Source of the DNA: Phocoena phocoena
Taxonomy: Eukaryota > Chordata > Mammalia > Artiodactyla > Phocoenidae
DNA: 64,000 bases
Direction: 5' to 3'
Assembly: GCF_963924675.1 (NCBI RefSeq)
Contig: NC_089222.1
Span: 112,173,316 to 112,237,315, forward strand
The position numbers and the translations under genes were made by a program. The notes under the pieces are model-generated. The model was not told where the DNA came from. It saw nothing but the letters and a program-made list of their open reading frames with translations, and searched no databases. The first letter of the stretch is position 1, and each line of letters begins with the position of its first letter. Below are positions 46,986-58,660 of the stretch, piece by piece.

Positions 46986-48300
46986 TTTTCTTGTATTATC
47001 TTTGTTAAGTTGTGATATCAAGGTAATTCTGCCCTCATGAAACAGGTTATGAAGGGTTTATTTTTTTTCTTAAATGTTGGATAAAATTTAGGATTAAAGT
47101 CATCTGGATTTGCAGCCTTCTTTTTGGGGAGGCTTTTCATTGTAATGATATATTTAACTTCTTAAAAAGACAAAAGATATTAAGATCTTGTCTCAGATTT
47201 TTTTTTTGAATGCTTTGATAAAGTTTCAGCAATTAAAACAAACCTTCTGGCTCAACTTTTGTGGATGGAATGTTTCTCAGTTTTGATGTCCACAGAAATG
47301 CAAGTGCTCTGCACAGATTATGTCACATAACAGCAAAAGACAGCCATTCTTTTTCATTTAGACTTTATATCTGCAAAAACTTAACAAGCGAACACTGTGA
47401 TGAGAAGGGGACATGGTTCCTGAAACCTGTCCATTTTCCAAGCATGGTCCACTGTGCGTGGGTCCTTCTGTCTCTGAAAAAGGACTGCAACCAGAACTCT
47501 GCTGCCATTTCTGATTTATTGTTCCTCCCACGGGCTCCTTATTGAGGTCAAGTTTTTTTCAAATTTTATTTTTATAAGAATTTGTCCATTTTATTTAAGT
47601 TATTAAATCTATTGACCTAAAGTTGTTTATAATATTCCATCATTATCCTATTATGGTCTATAAGATCTGTAATAATGTGCCCATGATGTTGATAGTTTCT
47701 GACATTTATTTATTGATAGTTTCTGTTTTCTCCTGTTACTTCACCAGTCTTCCTAGGATCTTAGTAGTTTTTAAACCTTTTAAAAATCAACTTTTTTGTT
47801 TTTCGGTTTTCACCATTGTTTGACTGTTATTTCGTTGTTTTCTAGTTTTACTTCCATAATTTTATTTACTCTTATTTACTTTGATTTTAACTTTATCTTT
47901 TTCTCTCCCTTAAGCATGACAACTTGATAACTAATCATCTAAAAATATGTTTCTTTCCTAGCACTGTCTGCATGTTTAAGTATCCTTCTGAAGTGCCAAT
48001 CAAAAATATTTGATGATTCAGAATTTACTTTTTGGTGCTAAAATTTATTTATTTTTTCTCCTTAGAAGTCCCATTTGTCTTTTTCAATCTCTTCACTCAT
48101 TGTATTATGTATTTTCTTAAACATATGTATGACTGTATTAAAGTTTTCCTATGACCAGTAAGTGGTTCACTTATAGCTCCAGTTCTATCAGAGTTTTTGA
48201 AATTATGCATACAATTTCCTGCTTTTTTGCATACTTCATATCTTTTTTCAATTGTATTCTGGACATTGTGATTAAAAACAAACTAAACAAAACAAACAAT
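46986..48300 (-). repeat. Old L1 ORF2 fragments, interrupted
   Basis: Reverse ORF2 is recognisable at 46986-47190 (TGATATCAAGGTAATTCTGC, AAAGTCATCTGGATTTGCAG) and 47550-47830 (AAGAATTTGTCCATTTTATT, TTATGGTCTATAAGATCTGT). A different sequence lies between (47200-47545). 48060-48300 is also L1-like but weak. Confidence 0.55.
47200..47548 (-). pseudogene. Possible processed retrocopy of an unknown transcript
   Basis: Read on the minus strand, about 340 bases of non-repeat sequence end in a poly-A run (poly-T at 47200-47208 on the plus strand) and are inserted between two parts of the same old L1. That layout fits a 5'-truncated mRNA retrocopy, probably a 3' UTR. There is no obvious AATAAA within 30 bases of the tail and no clear target-site duplication. 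The plus-strand 94-residue frame at 47261-47545 is likely incidental. The source gene was not recognised. Confidence 0.4.
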
Positions 48301-48934
48301 GACTCCAGAAGCAAAACATTATCGCAATACCCTCAAACCTAAAAGTGTAAGCCATTTCTTCTATGTGGCATTAGGGTAAGAGACTGTTTATCAGAATCTT
48401 CCAATAATTAATTTCAGCTGGGGTTGGGCCACACCTTTAATTAGATTGAGTTTGTCAAGACAGTACCCAATTTCTTACATTGCCACCAGTGTGGCTCTGA
48501 TTGTTCTGATGTCAGAATTAGTTTTAGATACTTTTGGTTTACCACTAAACTTAATCAGTACCCTAGAATCCAAGCACCACCTGATACATGGGGTTGTATG
48601 AATTTTCTCTGTTTCCCAGACCTTCCTCAAGCGCCTCTCTCTCAGCAAATATCTGGAAGTGTGAATGGAAAAAAATATGGACTTTAATAATGATTAATTT
48701 TGCATTTGGGGCTTTTAAAGTTCATCTGATTCCTCCTAGTCTGTGTTGGTGCCCAAACTAGGTGCTTATCTATGTTATGAAAGCTACCACATCATTCTCT
48801 GTTCATTGAGGAATTTCTCATTCTTCCCTGCATTCAGTTCTTCAAGAGTGTCTTGAATGTACAACTCTTTGATATTCCATATTAACGTACAAATTTTTAA
48901 TCCACTGATTTTTTTTTCCCCTTGTTTCCACAGG
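48301..48934. other. Probable intron upstream of candidate exon
   Basis: No firm repeat call. 48380-48520 (TTCAGCTGGGGTTGGGCCAC and neighbours) may be an old repeat. Confidence 0.3.
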
Positions 48935-49004
48935 AGCAAAGACCTACTGCCCCCTTCTTCAGACAGCAATGGAATTCACATTACCCTGAAGAATTTTATG
49001 CAGG
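48935..49004 (+). CDS. Candidate internal exon of an unidentified gene
   Basis: 70 bases bounded by strong splice signals. Upstream is a pyrimidine tract, TTTTTTTTTCCCCTTGTTTC, then CACAG; downstream CAG is followed by GTGAGC. In the most likely frame the first base completes a split codon and 23 codons follow (SKDLLPPSSDSNGIHITL then KNFMQ), ending in phase 0. A second frame starting EQRPTAPFF is also open; the third has a stop. The exon is GC-richer than both flanks and lies outside all repeats. I do not recognise the protein. No partner exon was found within the window, so if real it sits between long introns of a plus-strand gene. Confidence 0.55.
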
Positions 49005-49239
49005 TGAGCAACATGTTTAGTTTTATAAAAATCTCTCTTGATAGGTGGAAAATGAATGAAAGGAAGGAAGGGAGCTGGCAGAAAGAAAAGTTAGAAAAGA
49101 TGACAATAGCTGTGGAGAGAAATTATGCTAGCTTAGACATGGGTAGCATCAAATGCAGAGTACTGGATGAATGTGAGAGAATTCTTTAATGGTAGCATAG
49201 AAAGAACCTGGTTTTGATGAGATGTTAGGGTGAGAGAAT
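49005..49239. other. Probable intron downstream of candidate exon
   Basis: Unique sequence with no repeat call. The reading frame runs on past the donor to 49189 but loses coding character. Confidence 0.3.
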
Positions 49240-49412
49240 AGCAGAATCATGATTGACATTTGGATGTTTTGGGCAGTACGTTGATCTCTAGAATGTAAAT
49301 TCCAAGAAGGCAGGAATTTTCATCTGTTTTGTTCACTGTTGTATCACAAGTTCCTAGAATAATACCTGGCAAATAGTATGTGATCCATAAATATGGATGA
49401 ATAACACTGAAT
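49240..49412 (+). repeat. L2 3'-end fragment
   Basis: CTCTAGAATGTAAATTCCAA, GAAGGCAGGAATTTTCATCT, GTTTTGTTCACTGTTGTATC, AATACCTGGCAAATAGTATG and TGATCCATAAATATGGATGA are in L2 order. Confidence 0.8.
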
Positions 49413-50785
49413 GAAGAACAGACTGGAGCTATAGGGGACATGTTGGGTTCATTTATCTTGACTTTAGAAATTTAGTGGAAATATATGGTAGGTATGTCAA
49501 TCTATATTCTAGAAGAAAAGTCCCAGCTGAAGACGTTTGTGTTGTGTAATTATTGCTCAAGACTTTTTAGATCAGTAACATTGGCTACAATTAATTATTA
49601 AAAGGTAATAAAAATATTGCATTTACATGTTTTATCACAGCCAGCTAAACAAAGTCTAGTATATTAATGAAATTTTGGTGTAAGTGTCTATTCTTAACAG
49701 TATGTCATTTTGTTATTCATAAGATCTACGTGGTTTATTCCCAGAATTGTTACCATGTTATAATACTTTCAAATATCTAAAGAAAGATCAGTATTATTGT
49801 ATATTCCTATGTTATCAGTTCCTGTAGTTTCAGGTAAATGCCTTGAAATGTACATTTTGAAGTTTTGATGAACCATACATATTCATGAAATCAAATATCT
49901 AAAATTGGAGAAGTTGTAGTATTAACTCTTATTTTGTGCAGGGACATGTTTTATCAATATATCAGGTTTGATTAGAAAGTCTAAAAATTGTCTGATGGCT
50001 TTAGTGAACCCTGGGATATAAATCTACATTTCCTTTGTAATAAAAAATAATACTGAAGCTGGATTTTAACATGATAATTTGCAGTTTACCAAGAATTCTA
50101 TTTTCACTTATCATTCTTTAAAAGTAGCAGGTGATATTACACTATTTTCTATTCAATGTTCTAGATTTAAAACTATAAAGGTAGAAATGTATTAAAAATA
50201 ACAAAAGTTTTTCTAGTGGCCTTAATATCAACTGGAAAGGGGTGTGTTTATGTATGTGTGTATGTGTGTGTGTGTGTTTGTGTATGTATACGATTACACC
50301 TCATACTTATTCCTGCTTAAATAAAGATTCAAAAGTTTCTAGAGTTAATAATGAGTGAAATAAATAGATGCTTTCACCCTTTTGTCTTTGGGGAAAAATA
50401 TTGTACCAAATTATTTTTCATGTATATTATTTGTGCTACATGTTGGTTATAATACTTTATTTATTTACCATTTAAATTAAAATCTTAATCTTGACTTAAT
50501 TATTTTGCTTGCACACATAGGCATTTTCCAAAGTAGTGTTTCAAATATTTAACTGTAGATGAGTGTATGTGTAGAGAGATATTATTTTAAAATATCTACA
50601 TTTTATTGATCTTTTAAATATGAACTTGAACATTGAAATTATTTTTGATCAAACAAATTATAGAATAATATCTTTTGTGTTTTTATTGGCTCTCATATAA
50701 GTTTATGTTAATATAAAATAAACACTGCAAAGTTATTTTAGCTATTGATATTATCCTCCAATAGATATCCTTTGCTGCCATTTCC
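49413..50785. other. Unique AT-rich DNA, no gene seen
   Basis: Only a TG-rich microsatellite (about 50241-50290) stands out. Confidence 0.45.
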
Positions 50786-50997
50786 TTTTTTTTTTTTTTT
50801 TTTTTGCGGTACACGGGCCTCTCACTGCTGTGGCCTCTCCCGTTGTGGAGCACAGGCTCCGGACGCGCAGGCTCAGTGGCCCTGGCTCACGGGCCTAGCC
50901 GCTCCACAGCATGTGGGATCTTCCCGGACTGGTGCATGAACCCATGTCCCCTGCATCGGCAGGCGGACTCTAAACCACTGTGCCACTAGGGAAGCCC
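50786..50997 (-). mobile_element. CHR-type SINE, short form
   Basis: Poly-T (50786-50805), GCGGTACACGGGCCTCTCAC, body, and CACTAGGGAAGCCC at the right end. The duplication is about GCTGC(C/T)ATTTC, with one mismatch, on either side (50774-50784 and about 51000-51010). Confidence 0.95.
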
Positions 50998-51900
50998 TGC
51001 TGCTATTTCTTAAGTTCTCCTTCTTTTATTTCCAATGCCAAATAAATTGAATTTATTTTATTAAATGGAAAAAATGTTTTACTTTATATCTCTAGTAATG
51101 AGCATAAATAGAGCCTTTTCACAGTCTACACTTGCGTTCTCAGATAGATGCATAAAACTTCAGTATGCCAAGTATTCTTCTAAATGTCTTTATTGTACAT
51201 GACAAATATTTCACATTATTTAATTGAAAGGCTTACAGAAATAGAGTATATTTCTATCATTGATCAATAAATTTCCTTCAAACCCACAGTGTCTTTATTT
51301 GTGCACAATATACTCACTGATATATTTTGTGGGTTTTTTTGACTCATTTAGAAGGGTTAAAAGCAGCAAGAACTTATGTTTCTTCCCATTACATGCAAGA
51401 ATCAATTCTGACAGTGATAAACTGACTACCTTATGGATTCTAAATACCACTTTTAGATTCTGACCTCCCATATAGCTATCTATTCCCCTAACCAAATGAA
51501 TAATCTGCGGTTTATTTCATTTTTTCCCCTCACTAACATTAATTATATTATTTTAAAGACGGAATTTTGATAGGATTAGGAGCAAATAATGAGTATGTGA
51601 TACCTCACTTTTATATCAGAGAAAACCAAGTATAATAATTACCTTTTATTTTTATTACGTGGGAAGTATAGTATGTCTTTAGGTATGTTTGGCTTTACTA
51701 TTATTTGACCAAAGAATTTCCGTAAGGAAAATGCTTACCTACAACTTTACAACATTCTAACTTGAGAGGAGATGAACAAGATAAATGAATCAAATATATG
51801 GCATTTTAGAATGTGATTAATGTAACAATGAAATACAAAATAGGAAAGTGGCAGTGGCAATGTATGTATGTTTGTAGGGTGTAGGCTGTATCTTTCAGTA
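50998..51900. other. Unique AT-rich DNA, no gene seen
   Basis: No repeat or exon that I can support. Confidence 0.4.
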
Positions 51901-52310
51901 GTGCCTAAGTTTCCCATGGCTGCTGTAACCAATGATCACAGATTACTGGCAAGTCCATGCTCCCTCCAGAGGCTTTAGGGGAGAGTCTATTCCTTGCCTC
52001 TTCAGGCTCTGGTGGCTGTTGGCATTCCTTGTAGCTGATCACTCCAATCTTGCACCTTTTTTTCACATCTCCTCCTCTTTGTATCTTCTCTTCTGTCTGT
52101 CTTAAATCTTCCTTAACCTTTCTCTTATATGGACACTTGTTGTTGGATTTAGGGCTATCTGGATTATAAAAGATTAACCTCATCTCAAAATTCTTGACTC
52201 AATCACATCTGCAAAGACCCTTCTTTCAAATAAGGTAAAGTAACAGATTTCAGGGATTTGATTTAGATATTTTTGGGAGGCAATTTTTCAGACTACCATA
52301 ATGATAAAAC
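51901..52310 (+). repeat. Ancient dispersed repeat (same family as 55245-55735)
   Basis: Begins GTTTCCCATGGCTGCTGTAA and continues through CCTCCAGAGGCTTTAGGGGA, CTTATATGGACACTTGTTGT, AATCACATCTGCAAAGACCC and GGTAAAGTAACAGATTTCAGG. This is a common mammalian repeat opening with a GGCTGCTGTAACAAA string. The family name is not asserted. The region after the start is partly deleted relative to the copy at 55245. Confidence 0.65.
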
Positions 52311-53486
52311 CCAAATAGATTAGGTTGATTCTGAAATGGAGCAAGGTGATGGTTGCAATGTGGAACACCAAAGAATTAATTTTGAGATATTTTATTTTGT
52401 AGGACTCTGCAGAAATAAAAGTTTAAGGATTTTCTGTTTAATTAAGTGGGTGATTAGACATGATTATGGAAAATGCGTATGTCAATGCATATACTGGGAA
52501 TCAGGCTCTCTGGGCACCATTATTAATTATTACACTTCCCTAGGGGAACAGCTAACCAGGAATCATTAGCCATGCAGAATAGCAGACAGCTTTAGGCCCC
52601 ATACTTCATAGCAACATTATATAAACATGAGGGACCAGGCTAAATCTACTAGAAAGTCTTCAAATTAAATGAACGTAAAACCCATTTTGAGATGTTCTGC
52701 TATGACAAGGGTTCTTTAATGTTACAACTGAGGGTGAAGCATGATCTAGAGAAGCAGAACATACACTCCAGGGAGGAGACAAACTATGAATAATTATATA
52801 TAATTAAATTACAGTATGGTTAGTGTTACATCTAAAATAACCATACAATTGGGTGAGCATACAAAAGGGATTTTCAAACAAAGGAAACACAAAACAAAAG
52901 TTGAGGAACAATGAAGAGCACAGTATTTAGTGGTGGTGAGGATTGTGGTGTCGAATAGGGTGACTGTAGTGAAGATGACTGAAGAGGGAAAGCTGGCAGA
53001 TGCTAAGGATTTTGGATCTCCTTCCAGAGGTTTATTGACCATGTCAGGGCTTTGACCCTGCAGGGAAGTCTCCTCAAATAAGCGTAAGTGATGAAATTAT
53101 TTTTGATATGCAAATGCAGCTTCAAAAGATGTACCATAGTTGTACTTTCATCCTCTCCAAGCAGATAGAAATGGTAGTGAGCTCCCTGATGCTGATCAAA
53201 ATCCTTGGTCCTGACCGTCTTTCATTTAAATTCCTGACAGCTCATGTTGGTGAATCAGACCCCAGAACTGTGCAGCTCCTGATAATGTCTGGCCCAAATT
53301 TTTGACAGTGTCAGAACAGTAGATAGATCAATTAGACATACACGCTCTAATAGAGCTTTTAAATATCACCTCCATAACAATATCTATCAATTTGTGATGA
53401 AAAAAAAAAAGTACTTGTGTAGATTCTTTAGGTCTCACCCTCTTTTACCTGAACCCAAACTTCTACAAGTGTGGATTTCTCAAAAA
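52311..53486. other. Unique DNA, no gene seen
   Basis: No repeat or exon that I can support. Confidence 0.4.
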
Positions 53487-53610
53487 TTCTTTTTTTCTTC
53501 CTCCTTCCCTCCCTCCCTCCCTCTCTCCCTCCCTTCCTGTCTTCCTTCCTTCCTTCCTTCCTTTCCTCCCTTCTATCTCTCTCTTTCTTTCTCCTTTCTT
53601 TTTCTCTGAT
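53487..53610. repeat. Polypyrimidine tract
   Basis: About 120 bases of nearly pure C and T, including CCCTCCCTCCCTCCC and CCTTCCTTCCTTCCTT. It is a candidate for triplex (H-DNA) structure. The coincident 71-residue frame is an artefact of the repeat. Confidence 0.95.
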
Positions 53611-54936
53611 CAGAGAAGCAGTAACAGTTGGAAGATAATAAATCTAAATTTATACAGTAAAGCACATGGGTCATCCTAAGGCAGCTTTATTTAGAGTAGA
53701 GGAAAAGGAAGTGGAGGAGAAGACAGAGAGAAGCAAGTTTTTGACAATGATACCTGTAATTTTAGGAAAGAGGAATTTTCTTCTGCTATATACAGTTCAT
53801 TTCCATGTCAATCTCCCAAACAAACACATCATCCCCCAATCACACAAACACATTGAAGCAACAAGAAATTTGAATAAAGATCTACATTGCTTTTTGTTGA
53901 TTTTGTAGTCAGACGTATCCTTTTCAATATGCTAACATATTAAATTTGTTCTTTATGTCCCTTCCTTCATTTCTTCCTTTTTTCCTTCCTTATTTTTTCA
54001 ATTTTCTCTCTTCTTGTTATCATACATATTTATGAACATTTATTGTGTCCTCTCTTGGGGAATATTCCATACTATGGGATGTTGTTTCTCCTATATATTG
54101 ATTTTACAATTTCTTTCCTTTACAAAATGATGTCAACAGTGAATGGAAGTTTTTACTTTTTACCAACAAAATAATATATTAAAAATGGTATGTTTGTTCC
54201 TCAGTTAATTTGTGTGTTCATATATAACATAATATTATAAGTTGGTCCATGAGATCCAAGTATTGGTCCAGATAATTAAAAGAATCCATGAAAAATTTTA
54301 GAAGTACTAAGGTTTGATCAGATTTATCTTTCACATAGAGAACTTTGACTGCAATGTGGACAATGGATAAGAGGAAGCAGAAGACGTGATGGGGGAAAAT
54401 ACCATGGATCAGCCAATAAATTAAGAGTTTATGATTGTAGCTCAGGAGAGTGATGAGACAGGTCTGAACTATAAGGGAATAAAAGTGGAGAGGAAAATCT
54501 ATATTTAAGGATGAGTTAGTTGTTGATGTTTTTTGCAAAATAAACAATGCTTTACTGACATGAATGATAGGAAGAGGGAAGAGGTTAGGAAGATCTATCT
54601 TCAAGCTTACATGCATGAGTGGATAGAATCACCACAATCTAAAATAGGAAGTAGAGTAGGAATCATACATTTTAAAAAGGAGAGAAAGTAATGATTATTT
54701 TGGAAGATTACAATTAGAGTATAAAACCACTCAGAAAACATGTAAAGAGGAACAAAAGCTCTGAATTATTAAAAAAATACTAAAATATAAAACCTTGAAA
54801 ATTCTCTGAAAAGGCCCTTGTCTAATTTTGATGTTAAACTGTGCTGATACAGCCTAAACATATATTTCCACTTTGTTAAAGGTGGAGTCACACTTCCGAA
54901 TATAAGCCAATGTTTTTCAACTGGATGCAGTTCATT
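53611..54936. other. Unique AT-rich DNA, no gene seen
   Basis: The 132-residue minus-strand frame at 54218-54616 is hydrophobic and AT-driven, with no splice context. Confidence 0.4.
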
Positions 54937-54964
54937 TGCGCATGCGCGTGCGTGTGTGTGTGTG
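54937..54964. repeat. Alternating CG/TG tract with Z-DNA potential
   Basis: All 28 bases alternate pyrimidine and purine, with seven CpG steps in the first half leading into (TG)n. A (TA)n run follows near 54982-54992. Confidence 0.9.
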
Positions 54965-55244
54965 AGCTACATACTGTGTGTGTATATATATACATTACAT
55001 ACACATGATATAAGCATATATACATTATGATTTTATATACATGGGTATCCATCTCATAGTCTTGAAACATGGTGTGCTGAAGTATTGAAAAAAATGTAAT
55101 TCTCGTTTCCTAATGTTTTCAGTTTTATTGTCAAATACCTTAATGATCATTTAATATAGCTTATCTTCTAAATACACAATCTAATTTGACATTTATTTAA
55201 TTTTTTCCCACTAAATAGAGTACATTTCCAGATACAAGTTGTAT

Positions 55245-55735
55245 TAATTTTCTATGGCTGCTGTAACAAATTATGACAAATTTAGTGGCTTAAAACAACA
55301 CAAATTTAGGATCTTATAGTTCTTTAGGTTAGAAGTTCAACACAAGATTCACTAGGCTAAAATCAGCCTAGATTCACTAGGCTGCAGTCTTTTCTGGAGG
55401 GAGACTTTAGGGGAGAATTCGTTTCCTCACCTTTTCCTGTCTATAGAGTCCATCCACGTTCCTTGTCTGGTGGCCATTTTGCTTCCTCTTTAACATAGCA
55501 TCTTCTGACCCTGATTCTGTTTTCACATCTCTTTCTCTGATTCTTTTCTTCTACCTCTATCTTCCATTTTCAGGATCCTACCCTTGTGATGACATTGGAC
55601 TCACCCAGATAATAAAAGATAATCTATTTTAAGGTTAGTTGATTGGCAAACTTAATTCTATCTGCAACCTTAAGTTCCCCTCTGCCATGTAAAGTAACAT
55701 TCACAGGTTCTGTGGATTAGGATGAAGATATTTTT
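55245..55735 (+). repeat. Ancient dispersed repeat (same family as 51901-52310)
   Basis: A more complete copy: ATTTTCTATGGCTGCTGTAA, AGTGGCTTAAAACAACACAA, TGGAGGGAGACTTTAGGGGA, GGATCCTACCCTTGTGATGA, CTTAATTCTATCTGCAACCT and CCATGTAAAGTAACATTCAC. The string GATTCACTAGGCT is repeated at about 55347 and 55371, forming a small local duplication. Confidence 0.75.
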
Positions 55736-56340
55736 GAGATATTTTTGAAGATATTTTTGATAAAGAATTTATTCTTGCCTACCTCCATGAAATTACTTAT
55801 CCAGTTATTGCTCCTTATAATTCAGGGCCAACCTTTCCACCAGAGAAGAATCCTGGGGAATTACAGCTCTTTGCACAAGCGTAGTTACTCAGATAACCAA
55901 AGAGTAACAGCTTCAGTAGGTATGGACTAATGGAATGTTTGTAGAGCTGCAATTAAGTCAGTCTACTTGAAGTATAGTGAGTGAAAGGAATGGGGATAGA
56001 TCAGTTTACAGAGGTAGGCAGGGGCCAGCTGTAAGACTTTTAAGCCTAATAGGAATTTAAAAAGATGTAATACTAAGGAAAATGGAGAACTATCAGACAA
56101 TTTTAAGCAAGAGAGTGTGTTTCTGTACAGAATGGTTTAGCAGAAAGTAACAGTGGAAGTATGAAAAACAGATAAGCGATTTTATTTGTATGTTCTTGAA
56201 AGAGATAATGTCTAGAATTGTGGCAGTAAAGATAGAGAGAATAAAAGGACTTAAAATTTTGGGGGGTTAGAATCAAGATAATTTCTTAACAGATTGAATG
56301 AAAGAAAAGAGGGGAAAGAAGATGTCAAGAAGGGATCCCA

Positions 56341-56696
56341 GGGCTTCCCTGTTGGTGCAGTGTTTTAGAATCCACCTGCCAATGCAGGGGACACAGGTTC
56401 GAGCCCTGGTCTGGAAAGATACCACGTGCCGTGGAGCAACTAAGCCCGTGCGCCGCAACTACTGAGCCTGCACTCTAGAGCCCGTGAACCACAAGTACTG
56501 AGCCCGCATGGCACAACTACTGAAGCCCACGTGCCTAGAGCTTGTGCTCCGCAACAAGAGAAGCTACCGCAATGAGAAGCCCACGCACCACAACAAAGAG
56601 TAGCCCCTGCTCACCCCAACTAGAGAAAGCCCATGTGCAGCAGTGAAAACCCAACGCAGCCAAAAATAAATAAATTAATTAATTAAAAAAAAAAAG
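56341..56696 (+). mobile_element. CHR-type SINE, long and older form
   Basis: GGGCTTCCCTGTTGGTGCAG head, B-box GGTTCGAGCCCTGG, and four related ACTACTGAGCC(T/C)GC units. Then come AACAAAGAGTAGCCCCTGCT and CAGCCAAAAATAAATAAATT with an A-rich tail. It is the same long type as 16868-17178. The flanking repeat is unclear. Confidence 0.93.
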
Positions 56697-57114
56697 TAAG
56701 AACCCCAGTTTTCTGACTGGAGAATTTGGTGAATGGAGATGCCCGTAATTGAGACGGGAAACACTAGAGGTAAAACAGGTTTGAACAACGGGTAGGAATC
56801 ATGAGTTAAACTTTGAATATGCATTTAAGAATCTATGAGAGAGTGAGGTGAAACTGTTAAGTAAGTTCGTCTAGAAGAAAGGTCTTTCAGAATATTGCCA
56901 TTGAGAAGTTGGCAGACTAATGGTATTGGCAAGTCATCAGAGATAAGCTCACCTATAAGATGCACAAAGATGGTGAAAAGAAGAATCGAGGAATGATTTT
57001 AAAGGAACTCCAACATTTACAGATCAGATAGTGCTAAAAGAATCAGAGAAGTATAGGGAAAAGCTCCCAAAAACTATATAAATCAATAAAATGATAGTAG
57101 GTTGTAGAATGTTG

Positions 57115-57390
57115 TTTTTGATGGTGCTTTGGAATTAAACTACCTGGGCACAACTCCTGGATTTCATGCTAATTGGATCCAAGTTTGATGTAAAGTAGGT
57201 TATTTAACCTCTTTATTGTACAGTTTCCCATTGATAAAGTGTGAAAACCATAGTACCAATCTCACAAGGTCTTTGGCAGGGCTAAAAGGACTATATTTTA
57301 TTAATTGTTGTATTCCAATAACCTTAGTGTATAAAACAGACTGGGCATATAATATAACCTCATTAAATACTAAAATTACTCTTATTATTA
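57115..57390 (+). repeat. MIR SINE
   Basis: GGAATTAAACTACCTGGGCA, GTAGGTTATTTAACCTCTTT, CAGTTTCCCATTGATAAAGT, CAATCTCACAAGGTCTTTGG and CAGGGCTAAAAGGAC follow MIR order. Confidence 0.7.
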
Positions 57391-58660
57391 TGGAAAATTA
57401 TTCACTGAGGTTTGTTGGTAACTTCAGTTTATTGGTAACTGGAAGGATATAGTGAAATTTTGGCAGGCAGAATTAAGAATGTAGATACTTGAAAAGTGAA
57501 TAAGAATGAGAAATGAAAAGAGCATATAATCAGCTATTTCAAGAAAGTCCCCAATGTAAGAATGTGCCTGAAGTGTTCAACAAGAAATAAGAAATGTCTG
57601 TGGTTCCAGCATAGAGAGTAGTTTTCACTCCAACTGACACAGGAAGACATTAGAAGTTTTTAGTCAGAGGAACAACATTATTTTAGTTACATTTAACAGA
57701 AATCCTTTGGCTTCTGTATTTAAAATAGACTGAAGTAGGCAAAGATGAAATCAAGAGCCCACTTAGAGAAAAAGTAGAAAGGTTTTTGGTAGAAGCACTA
57801 GTGAATTTAAAAAACTGAAATAATCCAAGTTTGATCCATGGTGGAAGTAATGAATTTAATGAGAAATATAATTCTGGATATATTTTGATAGTGTGTGTAA
57901 TGGGATTCTGGATATGTTTTGAAGATAGAGCCTACAGGATTTACCAACTAATTGAATGTGATTTGTGAGAAAAAATAGGAGTCAAGAATGACTGAGATTT
58001 TTAGACTGAACAACTGAAGGATGGTGATTTAATTATTGAGGTGTAGGACTTTGGGGGTGCAGATGAAGAGAGTATATGAAGATTATGCATTCTCTTAAGT
58101 GTGAAATATCAATCGGATATTTAGGTGAAGATATGAAGTGGCTAGTGACTAGTAGTTAAAATATCAATCTAGATTGTAGAAGAGAATTTTTAGGCTGAAA
58201 AAAGAAATTTTATAAAGCAGCATGTAGATGGCATTTAGAGTCATGAGATTGGACTTGTGTAGATAGAAAGTGAGTGTAGAGAGAAAGAAGAAAACTTTTA
58301 GGGCTGAGATGTAGAGCACTTAAAGTTTTTGAGGTCAGGAAAATGATCACCCACCAATAAGGGAGACAGAGAAGGAGCAGTGATTTTTAAAATGGAAGAA
58401 ATCAACTTAGTGTAGTGCCCTTGAATCCCAATGAAGAAGTGTTGTAAGAAGGAAGAAGTGGCCAGCAACCTCAAGTGTTGCTGGTAAGTGAAGTAAGGTG
58501 CTAACTGAGAACTGATCCTTGGATTTAGCAGAGTGAAGGTAATTGGTGAAAACTTGAATGAATTAGGTTCAGGAGGGTACGGGACTGAAGGAATTGAAGA
58601 AAAATGTAGAGTTTAGCTTTAAAAGAACAGACAAAATAGAGAGGAATTGTGGTCACCTTA

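Larger units (their letters stand above)
55960..58660 (+). repeat. Decayed dispersed repeat, probably two partial copies
   Basis: Two stretches (55990-56340 plus 56697-57000, and 57600-58660) follow a familiar ancient mammalian repeat. It describes itself by strings such as GGCAGTAAAGATAGAGAGAA, GATATATTTTGATAGTGTG, GATAGAGCCTACAGGATTTA, CAAGAATGACTGAG, TAGATGGCATTTAGAGTCAT and GATCCTTGGATTTAGCAGAG. The family name is not asserted. The MIR and SINE below interrupt it. Confidence 0.5.

Noticed and set aside
47261..47545. 94-residue plus-strand frame as a small gene
   Set aside because: The sequence reads better as a minus-strand poly-A-ended retrocopy, and the frame has no start context.
53487..53610. 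Tandem array as CRISPR or satellite
   Set aside because: Simple pyrimidine low complexity without unit-and-spacer structure. CRISPR is not expected in a mammalian genome.
54218..54616. 132-residue minus-strand open frame
   Set aside because: Composition is that of AT-rich noise (many Leu, Ile and Phe). No splice signals and no recognisable motif.
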